A stretch of DNA of 64,000 nucleotides from Leptospira tipperaryensis (GCF_001729245.1 NZ_CP015217.1:298501-362500); one strand, 5' to 3'; shown: positions 8,958-20,268, numbered from the stretch's first letter. Made by a program: numbers and translations. The notes: a model not told the origin generated them from the sequence alone.

Positions 8958-9629
8958 TTACTTTTTCTTCTTTGAACTTGGTTTCTTTGGTTTTTTAGAA
9001 TTCAGGTGATCCATCAATTTTAAAATTCTTTTGGTTCTTGTTTCCGAAGTTTTGGCCTCTAAGATGGATTCGACGTATTCTCTTTGATGAGACCAGGAGA
9101 GCGTTTCAAAGGATTCTTTTGAAGACTTCGATTTTGAAAACGTTTTGAGAACGTCTTCGGGAAGTCGAACGGTCTTTTTTTCGTAATTGATATATTTTGA
9201 TAATCCCGGCTTTTTTTGTTTTTCCTCTTTCGAACCTCCCTTTTTTACTTTGTCTTTCTTTTTAAACCTCATGGCTGACCAAGTTTCGTTTAACGACACT
9301 AAGGCGACCCCGTCGTAGTTTTCTTCAGAAAGAGGTTCCCAGCCGTGATCTCTTTCCAAATCTGTCTGAATACCCGAAGACTTTTTCGGATAAGCGACCC
9401 AGAAAAGAACATTCTCTTTTAAGTTTTTTTTAATCTTTGAGAAAGACGATTTGAGCGAGGATGAAGAATCTACAAAAAGAAGAATTCCATTCGCTTCGGA
9501 ACTTTGATCGATGAATTTCACTCCTTCTATCGGTTCTGAAGAATAGATTTCGTTTTTAGAAAACACGAAGACCTTGTCTCCGTTCTTGAACTTCATCTTC
9601 TTGATTGTAGGCGAATTGAATTCGATCAT
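8958..9629 (-). CDS. YdeI/OmpD-associated-like protein with lysine-rich tail
   Basis: Cytosolic protein of unknown role. The C-terminal half (VRLPEDVLKTFSKSK..SWSHQREYVESILEAKTSETRTKRILKLMDHL) matches the YdeI/OmpD-associated family in its LPEDL-like opening and the repeated aromatic/Glu/Ala helix ending in R-I-x-K. The N-terminal half (ILLFVDSSSSLKSSF...VLFWVAYPKKSS..DHGW) resembles a small DUF3052-like domain often found in front of it. The protein ends with an 11-residue run that is almost all lysine and serine/proline. The start is uncertain: TTG 9671, ATG 9629 or ATG 9596 are possible and none has a convincing ribosome site; I list 9629. Confidence 0.72.
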   Translation of the reverse strand: MIEFNSPTIKKMKFKNGDKVFVFSKNEIYSSEPIEGVKFIDQSSEANGILLFVDSSSSLKSSFSKIKKNLKENVLFWVAYPKKSSGIQTDLERDHGWEPLSEENYDGVALVSLNETWSAMRFKKKDKVKKGGSKEEKQKKPGLSKYINYEKKTVRLPEDVLKTFSKSKSSKESFETLSWSHQREYVESILEAKTSETRTKRILKLMDHLNSKKPKKPSSKKKK

Positions 9630-9732
9630 GATCGAAATAAGAAATTTCAATCCGAATAAATTGCAAATCAAAAAGAATCAGTCGATAAAATCGAATTGTG
9701 GAAAAAAACAAAACGTTTCTCTTTGAGAAAAA

Positions 9733-11565
9733 TCAGAATGTATAGTGAGTTTTACCGCTGAGAAGTTTTTCTAAAAGTTCTGCGAGGTCGCCTTTGCGAA
9801 ACGGCTTACGAAGACTCGCTGAAAAACCGTATTCTTTCGGCGAAGAAATGACAGGGTCTTCGGAATAACCGCTCGACGCGATCGCAATCACATTCGGATC
9901 CAATTTTCGAATTTCAGAAATCGCCTTTTCTCCGCCCATTCCGCCGGGGATCGTGAGATCAAAAATTAAAATATCAAAAGGTTTGAAAGAATTTTTGGCT
10001 TCTTTGAAGAGTTGAATTGCGTCGGATCCGTTTTTTGCACTGACCGTATGGTATCCCATCTTTTCCAACATCTCCGAGAAAATCTCGATAATAAAGTCCT
10101 CATCATCCATTATAAGAACCCTTCCGAGTCCTTTGTGATAATTTATTTCCTTGTGAGGATTGGATTTGATTTCGTTTTGTGAAACTGGTAAATAAATATT
10201 GAATGTACTTCCGACTCCTAATTCGGATTTGACTTCGATTCCTCCGTCGTGTTTCTGAACGATTGAATAGGAAGTCGCCAATCCTAAACCGGTTCCTTTT
10301 TGTTTGGTCGTAAAGAAAGGTTCAAAAATACGCGGGAGTAGATCTTTGGGAATTCCGGTTCCGCTGTCTTGAACTGAAATTTGTATGTAGTCTCCTTCCT
10401 TCAAACGAACAGAATTGTATTTACCGAGATACATATTCTTTGCCGAAACCAAAATTGTTCCGCCAAGAGGCATCGATTGAATCGAGTTTATAATGATATT
10501 TTCCAGGACTTGATGGATTTGATTCTCGTCGAAATCGCAAAGCCCCATAGTTTCTTCAATTTCAAAATGACAGGATACGTTTGAACCGCTTAAAGAAAAC
10601 AATACGCAGTCGTTTATGATAGGAGCCAGTGATCCCGTTTTGCGAATTGGTTTTCCCCCTTTGGCGAACGTTAACAGTTGTTGCGTTAGATCCTTTGCTC
10701 GATTGAAAACCGTAATAGCCTTATCTAGATATCGCGTGTTTGATTCTCCGGCTTCCGCTTTTTCACGAGCAAGATCGATGTAACCGAAAATTCCTCCGAG
10801 AAGATTATTAAAATCGTGAGCGATTCCTCCGGCTAAAACTCCAAGGCTTTCCAATTTTTGCGCGTGTAACAAACGTCTTTCCAATTCGAGGCGATCGGAT
10901 TCTGCACGTTTGCGATCGGTGATATCGGTTCCGATACTGATCGTTCCGATGATGCGGTTGTTCCTATCTTGAAGAATCGTATTGTCCCACTGGATTAATT
11001 TTTTTTCTCCGCTTCTTGTTCGCAGATAATTTTCATAGTGAAGCGGGAGGGCCTTGGTCCGAATCGCTTCTTTGAAAATCGACAACACTTGTTCTCTTTC
11101 TTCCGGAAGTAAAAAGTAATCGAACCAATTGTTTCCGATGAGCTCTTCTCTTTTCCAGCCGGTTAGATTCAAAAGATAATCGTTACAAAAGGTTATATTT
11201 CCTTCCGAGTCCAAGCCCAAACCGATCAAATTTATATTTTCTAAAGTTACACGAAATCTTCGTTCCGATTCTATGAGCGCGGTCTCGGCTAACTTTTGTT
11301 CATCGGATTCTTTTTTAAGAAGAATAAAATAGCGATTGAGAATAATAAACAGAAGCAAGGTCGTGATTCCGACAAAGCTCCAGCCCTTGTATGTTTGCAA
11401 GGTAGTAAGAAAGAGCGGGTCCAAAGAAAGTAGGCTAATGAATTGATCCGAGAGAAAAATCCAGGCGGAAGCGAATATGAGATATAAAAAAGAAACTTTG
11501 GCCGGGGCAGATATCAAAGGATACTTGAGCATAAGTGGTAAGTTATAAAACGATACAGATTCCAT
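9733..11565 (-). CDS. Membrane hybrid sensor histidine kinase
   Basis: Two-component hybrid kinase of 610 residues. Two hydrophobic segments (about 22-40 and 61-80) flank a short periplasmic loop, then a PAS domain (about 95-220), a HisKA domain with the H-box LAGGIAHDFNNLL (His near 250), an HATPase_c domain (NIIINSIQS, DSGTGIPKDLLPRIFEPFFTTK, GTGLGLATSY) and a C-terminal receiver domain (VLIMDDED, phospho-acceptor in ILIFDLTIPGG). The GGIAHDFNN H-box is that of HPK4-like hybrid kinases. No response regulator or other partner lies alongside, so the signal and output are unknown. Confidence 0.93.
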   Translation of the reverse strand: MESVSFYNLPLMLKYPLISAPAKVSFLYLIFASAWIFLSDQFISLLSLDPLFLTTLQTYKGWSFVGITTLLLFIILNRYFILLKKESDEQKLAETALIESERRFRVTLENINLIGLGLDSEGNITFCNDYLLNLTGWKREELIGNNWFDYFLLPEEREQVLSIFKEAIRTKALPLHYENYLRTRSGEKKLIQWDNTILQDRNNRIIGTISIGTDITDRKRAESDRLELERRLLHAQKLESLGVLAGGIAHDFNNLLGGIFGYIDLAREKAEAGESNTRYLDKAITVFNRAKDLTQQLLTFAKGGKPIRKTGSLAPIINDCVLFSLSGSNVSCHFEIEETMGLCDFDENQIHQVLENIIINSIQSMPLGGTILVSAKNMYLGKYNSVRLKEGDYIQISVQDSGTGIPKDLLPRIFEPFFTTKQKGTGLGLATSYSIVQKHDGGIEVKSELGVGSTFNIYLPVSQNEIKSNPHKEINYHKGLGRVLIMDDEDFIIEIFSEMLEKMGYHTVSAKNGSDAIQLFKEAKNSFKPFDILIFDLTIPGGMGGEKAISEIRKLDPNVIAIASSGYSEDPVISSPKEYGFSASLRKPFRKGDLAELLEKLLSGKTHYTF

Positions 11566-11592
11566 TTGGAAACGGGAATCTTAATTTTATTT

Positions 11593-11922
11593 CTACGATT
11601 TTATTTTTGCCATTTCGGGAGAGCCTTTTCCCTTTATAGAAAATTCTAAAGTGAAAAGCTTATTTGATTGAATAGCCCTTTGTACGTAGTTGAACGCTTG
11701 AAAGGATTGCAAGAACAAGCAAGGACGAATCAATTCAGGCGTCATTTTGCGCTTTTTTAAGAATTCATTTCTAAAACTGGAAAGAAGTAAGAATTTATTT
11801 TTCCTCTTTTCGTCACGAGGCGTCATTTTTTGATCGAAAATGATCTTGTAAAGCGACCTCAGTTTTTTAAGATCGTGGCCTAATGATTTCCTTATTTCGC
11901 TGGATTCTGCCCGCAAAACCAA
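11593..11922 (-). CDS. Doubtful small open reading frame
   Basis: Up to 109 residues, rich in Lys, Arg and Phe, without a domain that I recognise. It overlaps the first 40 bases of the glpT-like gene on the other strand and would occupy that gene's promoter region; a start at an internal methionine would avoid the overlap. It may be a chance frame in a low-complexity region. Listed only so that the 317-base gap between the kinase and glpT is accounted for. Confidence 0.2.
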   Translation of the reverse strand: MVLRAESSEIRKSLGHDLKKLRSLYKIIFDQKMTPRDEKRKNKFLLLSSFRNEFLKKRKMTPELIRPCLFLQSFQAFNYVQRAIQSNKLFTLEFSIKGKGSPEMAKIKS

Positions 11923-13214
11923 AACCCCTTTTACCTCCGGAAGAAATCGAAAAAAAATATCCTCGTTTTCGTTGGAGGATCTTAGAAGCGACCTTTATCG
12001 GTTACGCCGTGTTCTATTTGGTTCGGAATAATTTTCCCGTCGTTTCCAAGGAAATGGGAGAAGCGCTTCATTACAGTCAGGAAGAGATTACGAATATTCT
12101 CGCGGTAACTGCGATCACATACGGGATCGGTAAATTTATCATGGGAGCGTTATCGGATCGAAGTAATCCCAGATTCTTTATGCCCCTCGGTTTGTTTTTA
12201 ACCGCAGTTTGTAATTTGTTTTTTGGCGCATCGAGCGATTATGAAACTCATTTTTATCTCTGGGCTTTGAACGGATTCGTTCAAGGAATGGGCTGGCCTC
12301 CTTGCGGAAGATCTTTGGGACACTGGTTCGGTGTTGCGGAAAGAGGTTCTACATTTGCGATTTGGAATATCGCGCATAACGTGGGCGGCGGTATCGTCGG
12401 CGTGGTTGCGGCCTATAGCGCCTCTTGGTGGGGATGGAGAAACGCATTCTACATTCCAGCTTCAATTGCAATCGTGACCGCAGTATATCTTCTTTTTCGA
12501 TTGTTGGACACTCCGCAGTCTGTTGGTCTTCCATCAATCGAAGAACATCAGGAAGATCCGGAAAAAGAATTAAGAATTCCCGTTGCCGATCAGGAAAGGG
12601 AGCTGAGTTTTAAAGAAATCATCGTTCAAGCTGTATTCAAAAATTATTATATATGGACCTTTGCATTTGCTAACTTTTTTGTCTACGTGGTTCGTTACAG
12701 TCTTACAGATATCGGACCGACCTATTTGAAGTTTGCAAAAGGAGCGACTTTGGAAAAAGGAGGTGTGAGCACCTTGATCTATGAATTTGCCGGAATCGGT
12801 TCCACATTGCTCGTGGGTTGGGGCTCCGACAAACTCGGAGGAAAGAGGGGAATGGTGAGTTTTCTATGTATGGTCCCGATTCTATTCGCTTTGACCGGAT
12901 TGCTCTTTACTCCTCCCGGTTATCTCTGGCTGGATCTCACACTGTTCGGAGTCGTCGGTTTTTTTATCTATCCGCCGGTCATGCTTTTAGGAGTGGCGGG
13001 ATTGGATTTTACTTCGAAAAAGGCGGTCGGAACTGCGGCGGGATTTATCGGTTTATTCGGTTATCTCGGTAGAACGAGTCTTTCAAAAGCCGTTGGATGG
13101 ATGAGCAAGCAAGAAGGATTCCATTGGGAGCAATCCTTATATTTGATCATCGGAGCTACTTTGATAGCGCTCGCTTTATTGGCCGTAACGTGGAGCTGGA
13201 AACCTAAGGCTTAA
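11883..13214 (+). CDS. glpT: Organophosphate:phosphate antiporter, GlpT-like
   Basis: Major-facilitator protein of the inner membrane in the GlpT/UhpT organophosphate:Pi antiporter group, most like glycerol-3-phosphate transporters. The segment [23 protein letters not shown] near residue 38 matches the GlpT TM1 (Y-x-x-x-Y-L-x-R-x-N-F), and [22 protein letters not shown] matches the conserved loop with the substrate-site basic residue. About twelve hydrophobic segments are present in 443 residues. A glycerophosphodiester phosphodiesterase at 45.6 kb could supply its substrate, but is not linked. Specificity within the group is not certain. Confidence 0.88.
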   Translation: MISLFRWILPAKPKPLLPPEEIEKKYPRFRWRILEATFIGYAVFYLVRNNFPVVSKEMGEALHYSQEEITNILAVTAITYGIGKFIMGALSDRSNPRFFMPLGLFLTAVCNLFFGASSDYETHFYLWALNGFVQGMGWPPCGRSLGHWFGVAERGSTFAIWNIAHNVGGGIVGVVAAYSASWWGWRNAFYIPASIAIVTAVYLLFRLLDTPQSVGLPSIEEHQEDPEKELRIPVADQERELSFKEIIVQAVFKNYYIWTFAFANFFVYVVRYSLTDIGPTYLKFAKGATLEKGGVSTLIYEFAGIGSTLLVGWGSDKLGGKRGMVSFLCMVPILFALTGLLFTPPGYLWLDLTLFGVVGFFIYPPVMLLGVAGLDFTSKKAVGTAAGFIGLFGYLGRTSLSKAVGWMSKQEGFHWEQSLYLIIGATLIALALLAVTWSWKPKA

Positions 13215-13236
13215 AGAGGTTTTCTTTTGCCTTAGG
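13203..13236. terminator. Inverted repeat at the glpT 3' end
   Basis: CCTAAGGC (13203-13210) and GCCTTAGG (13229-13236) form an 8-bp stem with an 18-base loop across the glpT stop codon; short T runs lie on the 3' side of each strand. It lies between convergent genes and may terminate both. Confidence 0.4.
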
Positions 13237-13263
13237 TCTTCGATCTAAAGTTTTTCCTTTTGA

Positions 13264-14571
13264 CTATTGCTCAACACAAATCACGTTCGCTGAGGAACCT
13301 AAAGCATCGCAGGTGGAAGCAAAATAGGCGATCGCTGCGGAGGTGATGCTTCCCGCCCAACCAGTCATTCCATCCACGGAACTGCTGGTGCTCGTCCAGT
13401 TGGAACAGTTCTGGCTCGAGAGAAGAGCCCAAGTATTATCGAATCCCGTTACATAACCGCAGGCGTTGCTTCCCATTGGACAAGCAAACGCAGCCGTAAC
13501 TCCCGCGTTGGAACTTACCTTATTCGTCCATGAAAATGGAAGAATGGAAGCGCTGTTAGACGAAGCTATGATTGTAGTATTGTCAGTTCTATAGTAAGTG
13601 TAAAGAGGTTTGAGAGGCCAGTCGCTGGTAGGTGTTGGAAGCGGTTTTCTCGTAGAGGTTCCCAACAACGCGATAACCGTCCCGGAAACTCCGCCCGGTT
13701 TATTGGAAGAACAAAGGGTATCTGCGCCGGCCTTTCCTCCTAAGTTCCCAGTCCCACCGTTTCCGGCGTTCACCATATAAATTCTTTTATCATTATCGTT
13801 GATAGTTACGCTTGAAGTCGTAGACACGTTAGTCGCACTTCCAATTGACTGAGAGACTCTTGCTGTAATGACTTCGCTTTCGTCTGCAAAATCCGGGGTC
13901 CCTGTTTCATTCGTTCCGCTAATGATACGATTTACGGCGGTAGTTCCTAGGGTAGTAGGAAGAGCGGAATTGACGCTGAGATTTGCCGGAAAATTCGGAT
14001 AAGAAATGCTAACAGTACTCGATGGAGTCGGGCTCGGCGGGTGAGAGAGATTCAGGGTAAAATTGGTGGAGGCATTGGTCGTACCTTCGACAACGGTAAG
14101 ACTTGAAGTAATAACGACCGAGAAACAATAGACATCGATGTTAGTTACGTTCGCCGAAGCCGTACCGGTATTATTGTATATATTGCAGGAAAGATTGGTC
14201 GGAAATCCGGTGATAGAAACGTTATAAGTCCCTCCGCTACTGAGCGAAGTAGAGAATTGATAGGTCCCCGCTCCACCGGTGATTCCCGGCGACGTAGGAA
14301 GAATGGTAACGTTACTGCTTCCGTTTGTTAACGTAAGACTTCCACTGACGAGACCGGAAACGTTTCCTCCGAAATTAAATGTCGAAGTACCGGTTCCTCC
14401 GGAAGTTGCGGTCGAATTTTGCTGATTGCTTACGGGAGTATTTACCACTTCCGTTGCGACAACTTGTAGGACGGTTCCTAAACCTTTCGAGGCATCCAGT
14501 TGCATTTTGTCCGCTTGAGCGCATTGAACCAAGAAAATCAAAATGGATGAAATAAGGGTTAGTTTTAGCAT
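13264..14571 (-). CDS. DUF1554 lipoprotein with beta-sandwich repeats
   Basis: Predicted exported lipoprotein. The start at ATG 14571 is chosen over the upstream TTG 14589 because GAGGA lies 8 bases before it; the signal peptide then reads MLKLTLISSILIFLVQC with lipidation at Cys. Residues after it are Ser/Thr/Gly-rich; a Calx-beta-like stretch (SSLTVVEGTTNASTNFTLNLS ... ADESEVITARVSQSIGS) sits in the middle. The last 170 residues (IYMVNAGNGGTGNLGGKAGADTLC onward, ending WAG...CDALGSSANVICVEQ) form a DUF1554 domain, known mainly from Leptospira lipoproteins. Function is unknown; surface exposure is plausible. It stands alone, divergent from ppa. Confidence 0.88.
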   Translation of the reverse strand: MLKLTLISSILIFLVQCAQADKMQLDASKGLGTVLQVVATEVVNTPVSNQQNSTATSGGTGTSTFNFGGNVSGLVSGSLTLTNGSSNVTILPTSPGITGGAGTYQFSTSLSSGGTYNVSITGFPTNLSCNIYNNTGTASANVTNIDVYCFSVVITSSLTVVEGTTNASTNFTLNLSHPPSPTPSSTVSISYPNFPANLSVNSALPTTLGTTAVNRIISGTNETGTPDFADESEVITARVSQSIGSATNVSTTSSVTINDNDKRIYMVNAGNGGTGNLGGKAGADTLCSSNKPGGVSGTVIALLGTSTRKPLPTPTSDWPLKPLYTYYRTDNTTIIASSNSASILPFSWTNKVSSNAGVTAAFACPMGSNACGYVTGFDNTWALLSSQNCSNWTSTSSSVDGMTGWAGSITSAAIAYFASTCDALGSSANVICVEQ

Positions 14572-14848
14572 AAAATTGTCCTCATTCAAGATAACTCATG
14601 GAAGAAAATTTATTTACCAAAATTTCCTTTTTTATAAGAAAAACGGGCATTTTATTTTTTAGGAATCCCGGAGTTCCGACCCATCCTCTTTTGTTTTTTA
14701 TGTCCAAATCAGAAAAATGAAGAATTTTCCGATTTATGAGGAGTTCATGGGCTATTTCCCGTCCTTGAGGCTTTTATTTTGGAAAATCGAATCAACGGAT
14801 TGGGCGTTTTACACTTGCCTTCCCGAAAACCGTTCAATAGCTTTCTGT

Positions 14849-15386
<538 letters not shown>

Positions 15387-15389
15387 AAA

Positions 15390-16292
15390 TCAAACTTGGC
15401 CGGGAAAATCTCCCGGCTTGGTTCTCCAGCGCCTATGAACCCAAAAATACTGTTCCGGAAACAGTTTCACTTCTTCCTCTAAGGCTTTTGTCCAAACTTC
15501 GGTATAATGGCGGATTGCAGTTTCACGATCGTCGAAAGCTTTTTTATCCACAAATCCCAAGTCTTTGATTCGAACGATAACTTTGCCCTTTTCTCCGCAA
15601 AGAACTGAATAGAGCAACATCTTCGCACCTGTCAGATATGCCATCAACGCAGGGCCTTGATAAGTGGAAGCCGGACGATTGAAGAAATTTACAAAAATCC
15701 CGACCTTTCCCGCATTCTGATCGGAACCGAATCCCATCCAATAACCTTGTTTGATCAACTTTGCTACTTGGCTGGATTCATCCGTAGATACAAGTTTGAT
15801 TCCATTCTTCGTTCTAAGTTTATAAATCAATCTATCAACATAAGGATTTCTTACTTTCTTATAAATCCCTGCGCCTTTCATTCGAATTCCCATAAACTGA
15901 ACTAGAATTTCCCAGGTTCCAAAATGCCCGGAGATAAGAACGACTCCGATTCCTTCTTCGTTTGTCTTTCTTTCGATCTCTAAAGATTCTTTATCATAGA
16001 CGAGATACTTATCCATCCATTTCTGATTGAGTCTTGGAGCATAAAGAGTTCCCGCGACTAAGTTTCCAATATGGAGAATGCTCTTCCATACGAGTTCTTT
16101 TTTCTGGGCTTCGGTATACTCAGGAAATGCATAAGAAATATTTTCATAAGCGATTCTTCTGTGCTTTCTGGCTAAGGGATAAAGAAGAATGACCAAACAT
16201 TTTCCGAAGAATAAACAAAGACGATACGGTAAAATGCGAAAGGGAAGTTGGAATAGATAAACAAAGAGGAATGACGGAATGTAACGAATCAA
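15390..16292 (-). CDS. lpxL: Lipid A biosynthesis acyltransferase, LpxL/HtrB family
   Basis: Membrane-associated acyltransferase that adds a secondary acyl chain to lipid A, or a related acceptor. An N-terminal hydrophobic anchor ([12 protein letters not shown]) precedes the catalytic H-x4-E motif HFGTWE (His 123, Glu 128); the later [20 protein letters not shown] and the terminal [12 protein letters not shown] are typical of the family. 300 residues is normal. It stands alone and the gene assignment LpxL versus LpxM paralogue cannot be made from sequence. Confidence 0.9.
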   Translation of the reverse strand: MIRYIPSFLFVYLFQLPFRILPYRLCLFFGKCLVILLYPLARKHRRIAYENISYAFPEYTEAQKKELVWKSILHIGNLVAGTLYAPRLNQKWMDKYLVYDKESLEIERKTNEEGIGVVLISGHFGTWEILVQFMGIRMKGAGIYKKVRNPYVDRLIYKLRTKNGIKLVSTDESSQVAKLIKQGYWMGFGSDQNAGKVGIFVNFFNRPASTYQGPALMAYLTGAKMLLYSVLCGEKGKVIVRIKDLGFVDKKAFDDRETAIRHYTEVWTKALEEEVKLFPEQYFWVHRRWRTKPGDFPGQV

Positions 16293-16634
16293 GGGAGCCC
16301 CGTAATTGTTTTATATTACAAAGGGAATGATTTTGGCTCGGATTGACAAGCAAAAGAACTGCCCTTTTTTTCGACTTCATTGAGAATTCAAACTAAGAAG
16401 AATGAAGACAATGTTTTCTTCTGAATCTCAAATAAGAATCTTGCTTCTTTTTTCATTTTGAAATATTCTTTTTGTCAATACCAAGTTTTGAACTCGAAAA
16501 AAATCCGCTTTGTCTAAATGGAAGCTCCGAGAGTTGACCGCAAAGGGTAGGTTGGAAATTCTGGAATTAGCCTTTTTAATTTTTTTGTAAACGCGACGCT
16601 TGCAAAAAGAAAAATCTTGTACTCATAAGAACCC
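16293..16634. other. Divergent intergenic region, acyltransferase/queE
   Basis: 342 bases between two divergent genes. T-rich and A-rich stretches suitable for promoters are present but no strong pair of -35/-10 boxes, operator or RNA structure stands out. Frames on the minus strand here lack ribosome sites and look like chance. Confidence 0.4.
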
Positions 16635-17348
16635 ATGAACAATCTGAAAACCTCCGTACACGAAATCTATCTTTCTCTTTCGGGAGAAGGAATTTCAACA
16701 GGATTGCCGACCGTCTTTGTTCGGATGGCGGGATGCTCCTTACGATGCGGAATGACGACTGGAAGAAAGTTGTGGTGCGATACTCCTTATGCGCTTTCTC
16801 CAAACGCAGGGGAAGAATTGGATCTTGAACAAGTTTTGAAACAAGTTCGAGAACTGAGTCCGGTGGATACGCAGATTCTCCTTACCGGAGGCGAGCCTTT
16901 AGAAGGTAGAAACCGCGATTTCAGCGTAGCATTCGGAAATGAAATCTTTAGAACTCGAAATCAATCGGGTTCTTATCCTCGACCAAGAGTGGAAACAAAC
17001 GGAGCCGAGTCCATCGAAGGATTGGATTCGTTTGTCTTTACTTTGGATTATAAGCTTCCGGGTTCCGGGATGGAAGATCGGATGCTTTTGAAAAATTTAG
17101 AAATCTATAAAGATAGAAAGAACGATTTGGATGAAATTAAGTTTGTGATTCGAGATAGAATGGATTTTGACAGATGTGTCGAAGTGATTCAAGAGTTTCG
17201 GTTATTCGGAAATCTTTTGGCTTCTCCGGTGCAGGGCGAATTGTCTCCGGAGCTTCTTTCGGAATGGATCAAGTCTTCGCTTGGTTCCGGGCTTCGTCTT
17301 TCTCTGCAAACCCATAAGTATATATGGGGCGATCAAAGGGGAGTTTAG
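16635..17348 (+). CDS. queE: 7-carboxy-7-deazaguanine synthase-like radical SAM enzyme
   Basis: Resembles QueE, the radical-SAM enzyme making 7-carboxy-7-deazaguanine for queuosine. The N-terminus ([31 protein letters not shown]), the WCDTPYAL segment, the [12 protein letters not shown]-binding motif and the [10 protein letters not shown] strand all fit. The cluster cysteines are Cys 34, 38 and 48, giving C-x3-C-x9-C rather than the usual C-x3-C-x2-C: GMTTGRKL is inserted before WCDT. No other queuosine gene is adjacent; the next gene starts immediately after the stop and encodes a helicase. Role in queuosine is likely but not proven. Confidence 0.83.
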   Translation: MNNLKTSVHEIYLSLSGEGISTGLPTVFVRMAGCSLRCGMTTGRKLWCDTPYALSPNAGEELDLEQVLKQVRELSPVDTQILLTGGEPLEGRNRDFSVAFGNEIFRTRNQSGSYPRPRVETNGAESIEGLDSFVFTLDYKLPGSGMEDRMLLKNLEIYKDRKNDLDEIKFVIRDRMDFDRCVEVIQEFRLFGNLLASPVQGELSPELLSEWIKSSLGSGLRLSLQTHKYIWGDQRGV

Positions 17349-20189
17349 TTGGAAGAAACCTTACAACTCAGCCTCGATTTCGAATCCAAGCAGCGTTCCG
17401 GATACAGAGGAGATTTCTGTTTTCTTACCAACTCACCCGAGTTAGGAATCGGAAAGATCGTATCTTCGGAAGAAGGTAAGCTTACGATTGAATTTGCTTC
17501 CGCTTCTTCAAAAAAAACGGTCTCTGAAAATTCTCCTCATTTAAGAATTCTTCCCGGTTATCCGTCTCCGCTGAGAAATATCGGGGAACAGCCGAGCCTG
17601 ATGGATCTTTCGCTGACCGCGTACGAACTCAAGCTTACTCACGCGTTTGATAAACTTTCGGCGCTTTCCAATTCCAGAACTAGGCTTTTACCTCACCAGA
17701 TCGAATCTACTTATATCGTAGTCAATAGTCTCCGTCCTCGTTTTATTTTGGCGGACGAAGTCGGTTTGGGCAAAACGATCGAAGCCGCTCTTGTTATGAA
17801 GGAGTTGATCTTTCGAAGAGGTTACAAAAAAGTTCTGGTCGTCGCTCCTTCTCCACTTTTGGTGCAGTGGCAACAAGAGCTGAAGAATAAGTTTAACGAA
17901 GACTTCGAAATCGTGAAGAGAAAGAATTTTCACACCGAAGGCGAGAAGAATTGGAAGAACTTTCAACACGTCATAACTTCCGTTGACTTTATCAAAAATC
18001 CGAAATACGCGGAAGAAATTTTAAAAACAAAATGGGACATCGTCATCTTTGACGAAGCGCACAGACTTCGCAGAGACTATCATAAAATCACAAGAGCCTA
18101 TTTATTTGCGGAAAAAATCTCCAAAAAGTGCGAATGTCTTCTTCTATTAACGGCGACTCCGTTTCGCGGAAAATTAGAAGAACTCTATTATTTGATGCAT
18201 CTGATTGATCCGAATATTTTAGGACCATATCATACATTCGTAAATGATTATATACTCGGGAATAAAACCGATCTCAAAGAAAAAATTTCCAAAGTTCTTT
18301 TGAGAAGAAGAAAGGTCGAAGTCGGCGGTTTTACAAAACGATTTGCAAAAACTGTAAGAATCGAACTGTCTCCAGTGGAAAGGGAATTTTACGAAGAAAC
18401 AACCAACTACGTTCGTAGGGAATACAATCTCGCGATGAGAACACAAAACCGAGCGATCGGATTTGTTATGATTGTTTTTCAGAAACTTTTGGATTCTTCC
18501 GTATTTGCGCTTTTGTCAGCGCTCACAAAACGAAGATTTCTTTTGGAAAATCGATTTCATCATATTAAACAAATGGAATCTAAGTTGGAAGAATGGGACT
18601 TGGATGAAACCGAAGACGTGGAAGAATTTGTCTCCGGTTTGGACGAATCGGTGCAACTCGACCTTCAGAGTTTAAGAAGAGAACTTCTTTCTCTCAATCG
18701 ATTGATTCTTCTCGGAAAAAAAATCAAAGAAGATAAGAAGTCGATCAAACTCAAAGAAACCATTCTAAAATTACAGAAGGAAGGACATCCTAAGTTTATC
18801 ATCTTTACTCAGTTTAGAACGACTCAGGATTTTCTGGCGTCCGTCTTGGCTGAATTTCAAGTGACTCTGTTTCACGGTTCTTTGAGCGCGGATGCGAAAG
18901 AAAGGGCGATCGTAGAATTTAAAACGAAAACAGAAATTCTTATTTGTACCGAAGCCGGAGGAGAAGGAAGAAATCTTCAGTTTGCGAACGTACTTTTTAA
19001 TTACGATCTTCCTTGGAGTCCTCTAAAGATAGAACAAAGAATCGGAAGAATCCATAGATTTGGACAAAAGGACAACGTCTTTATTTTTAATTTTGCGAGC
19101 AAGGACACCGTGGCGGAACGAATCCTCGAAGTGCTCACAAATAAAATTCGTCTTTTTGAAGAATCGATCGGCTCATCGGACGAACTCTTAGGCGCGATCG
19201 AAGACGAATTGGATTTTAATTCTTCCTTTATGAAATTTGTTACGGGCAATAAATCCAAAGTCGAAATGGAAGATGAAATCGATAACAGAATCAAAATCGC
19301 TAAAAAAGGTTTTGAAAAGTTAAGCGATCTCGTGACTCCAAAGATGATCGACTTTAATCTTTTGGATTATTACAGTCATACCCTCGAAGAACGTTCGTTT
19401 AACAATACTCACCTGGAAGAATTCGTATCCCGGTTTACGCGGACGTTTCCGGAAGAGGCGGGTTTTAAACTCGTCAAAAAGAAACCTCAGGTTTACGAAA
19501 TCGAATCGGCGCTTTATAAAGGAAAGTTCGGAACTTTCGATTCGGAACTTGCGCTTCAAAACGATAGCTTGGAATTTTTAGCGTTCGGACATCCTCTGGT
19601 TGACAAAGCCGTTTCTCATTTGATTCAGAATCAAAAAGGTTGGGGGACTTCCTTTCATTCTATTTCTAAAAAAGAATATTACGTTTTCTTGGTGGACTTT
19701 CAATTTACCCTCAACCGAACCGAGTTGTTTTACTTTGAATGTAGTCGACAGAGCGGAAGTATCAAACAAATACAAGAACTTCCCGAAGAACTGAGAGACT
19801 TCGATTCTGATTCTAAAATGAAAACAACTGACATGGAACTCCCGGCTCGGTTTGAGGAAAATTTAATCCGAACTTATTTGGCTTTGGATGAAATCGTAGA
19901 ATCGCGTAAAAAGCAGCTGGGAGATCAAACCCTGGATCTTTTTCAAAAAGAAGAATTTAAGATTCGCACGAGCAATCAAAACACCCTAAGACAACTCGAA
20001 GAAAAACTGATGCGTCAGGAAGCAGCTTTCAAATGGGAAGGAAAACCCGAAAAAAAATCCGCGATGAATCGAACTCGAAACGAGATTCAGAAGGTAAAAG
20101 AAGACTTTGATCGAGAGCTTCGGAAAGTCAGAAACGGAAAAACCATTCAACACCGTTTTCAACTTTTCCAAGTATATTTGCCGGACTAA
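17349..20189 (+). CDS. SNF2/RapA-like ATPase helicase
   Basis: 946-residue superfamily 2 ATPase of the SNF2 group. The translocase core is complete: Walker [14 protein letters not shown] (about 138), motif Ia [19 protein letters not shown] box [12 protein letters not shown] (about 232), motif [11 protein letters not shown], then the C-terminal lobe with [16 protein letters not shown] and the arginine-finger motif [13 protein letters not shown]. The C-terminal 300 residues are charged and coiled-coil-like, as in RapA/HepA-type proteins that act on RNA polymerase. The start is a TTG directly after the queE TAG. No methylase, nuclease or defence gene is near, so a DNA- or RNA-polymerase-remodelling housekeeping role is more likely than phage defence. 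Confidence 0.88.
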   Translation: MEETLQLSLDFESKQRSGYRGDFCFLTNSPELGIGKIVSSEEGKLTIEFASASSKKTVSENSPHLRILPGYPSPLRNIGEQPSLMDLSLTAYELKLTHAFDKLSALSNSRTRLLPHQIESTYIVVNSLRPRFILADEVGLGKTIEAALVMKELIFRRGYKKVLVVAPSPLLVQWQQELKNKFNEDFEIVKRKNFHTEGEKNWKNFQHVITSVDFIKNPKYAEEILKTKWDIVIFDEAHRLRRDYHKITRAYLFAEKISKKCECLLLLTATPFRGKLEELYYLMHLIDPNILGPYHTFVNDYILGNKTDLKEKISKVLLRRRKVEVGGFTKRFAKTVRIELSPVEREFYEETTNYVRREYNLAMRTQNRAIGFVMIVFQKLLDSSVFALLSALTKRRFLLENRFHHIKQMESKLEEWDLDETEDVEEFVSGLDESVQLDLQSLRRELLSLNRLILLGKKIKEDKKSIKLKETILKLQKEGHPKFIIFTQFRTTQDFLASVLAEFQVTLFHGSLSADAKERAIVEFKTKTEILICTEAGGEGRNLQFANVLFNYDLPWSPLKIEQRIGRIHRFGQKDNVFIFNFASKDTVAERILEVLTNKIRLFEESIGSSDELLGAIEDELDFNSSFMKFVTGNKSKVEMEDEIDNRIKIAKKGFEKLSDLVTPKMIDFNLLDYYSHTLEERSFNNTHLEEFVSRFTRTFPEEAGFKLVKKKPQVYEIESALYKGKFGTFDSELALQNDSLEFLAFGHPLVDKAVSHLIQNQKGWGTSFHSISKKEYYVFLVDFQFTLNRTELFYFECSRQSGSIKQIQELPEELRDFDSDSKMKTTDMELPARFEENLIRTYLALDEIVESRKKQLGDQTLDLFQKEEFKIRTSNQNTLRQLEEKLMRQEAAFKWEGKPEKKSAMNRTRNEIQKVKEDFDRELRKVRNGKTIQHRFQLFQVYLPD

Positions 20190-20193
20190 ACCC

Positions 20194-20261
20194 GGCTCCT
20201 TTTCCTGCTCGACATCCGATTTTGGTCGAGGTTTCTGGACCTTAGCAATTGGAACGGAGCC
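20194..20261 (+). promoter_or_regulatory. Possible pheT leader hairpin covering the ribosome site
   Basis: In the 79 bases between the helicase stop and the pheT GTG, GGCTCC (20194-20199) can pair with GGAGCC (20256-20261), and inside it CTCGAC (20208-20213) can pair with GTCGAG (20225-20230). The right arm of the outer stem contains the CGGAG ribosome site of pheT. This is inference from base complementarity only. Confidence 0.4.
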
Positions 20262-20268
20262 TGACGAC

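Noticed and set aside
17349..20189. SNF2-like helicase as part of a phage-defence system
   Set aside because: Its neighbours are queE, pheT and a carbonic-anhydrase-like gene; no methylase, nuclease or phospholipase-D gene that would indicate DISARM or a similar system.
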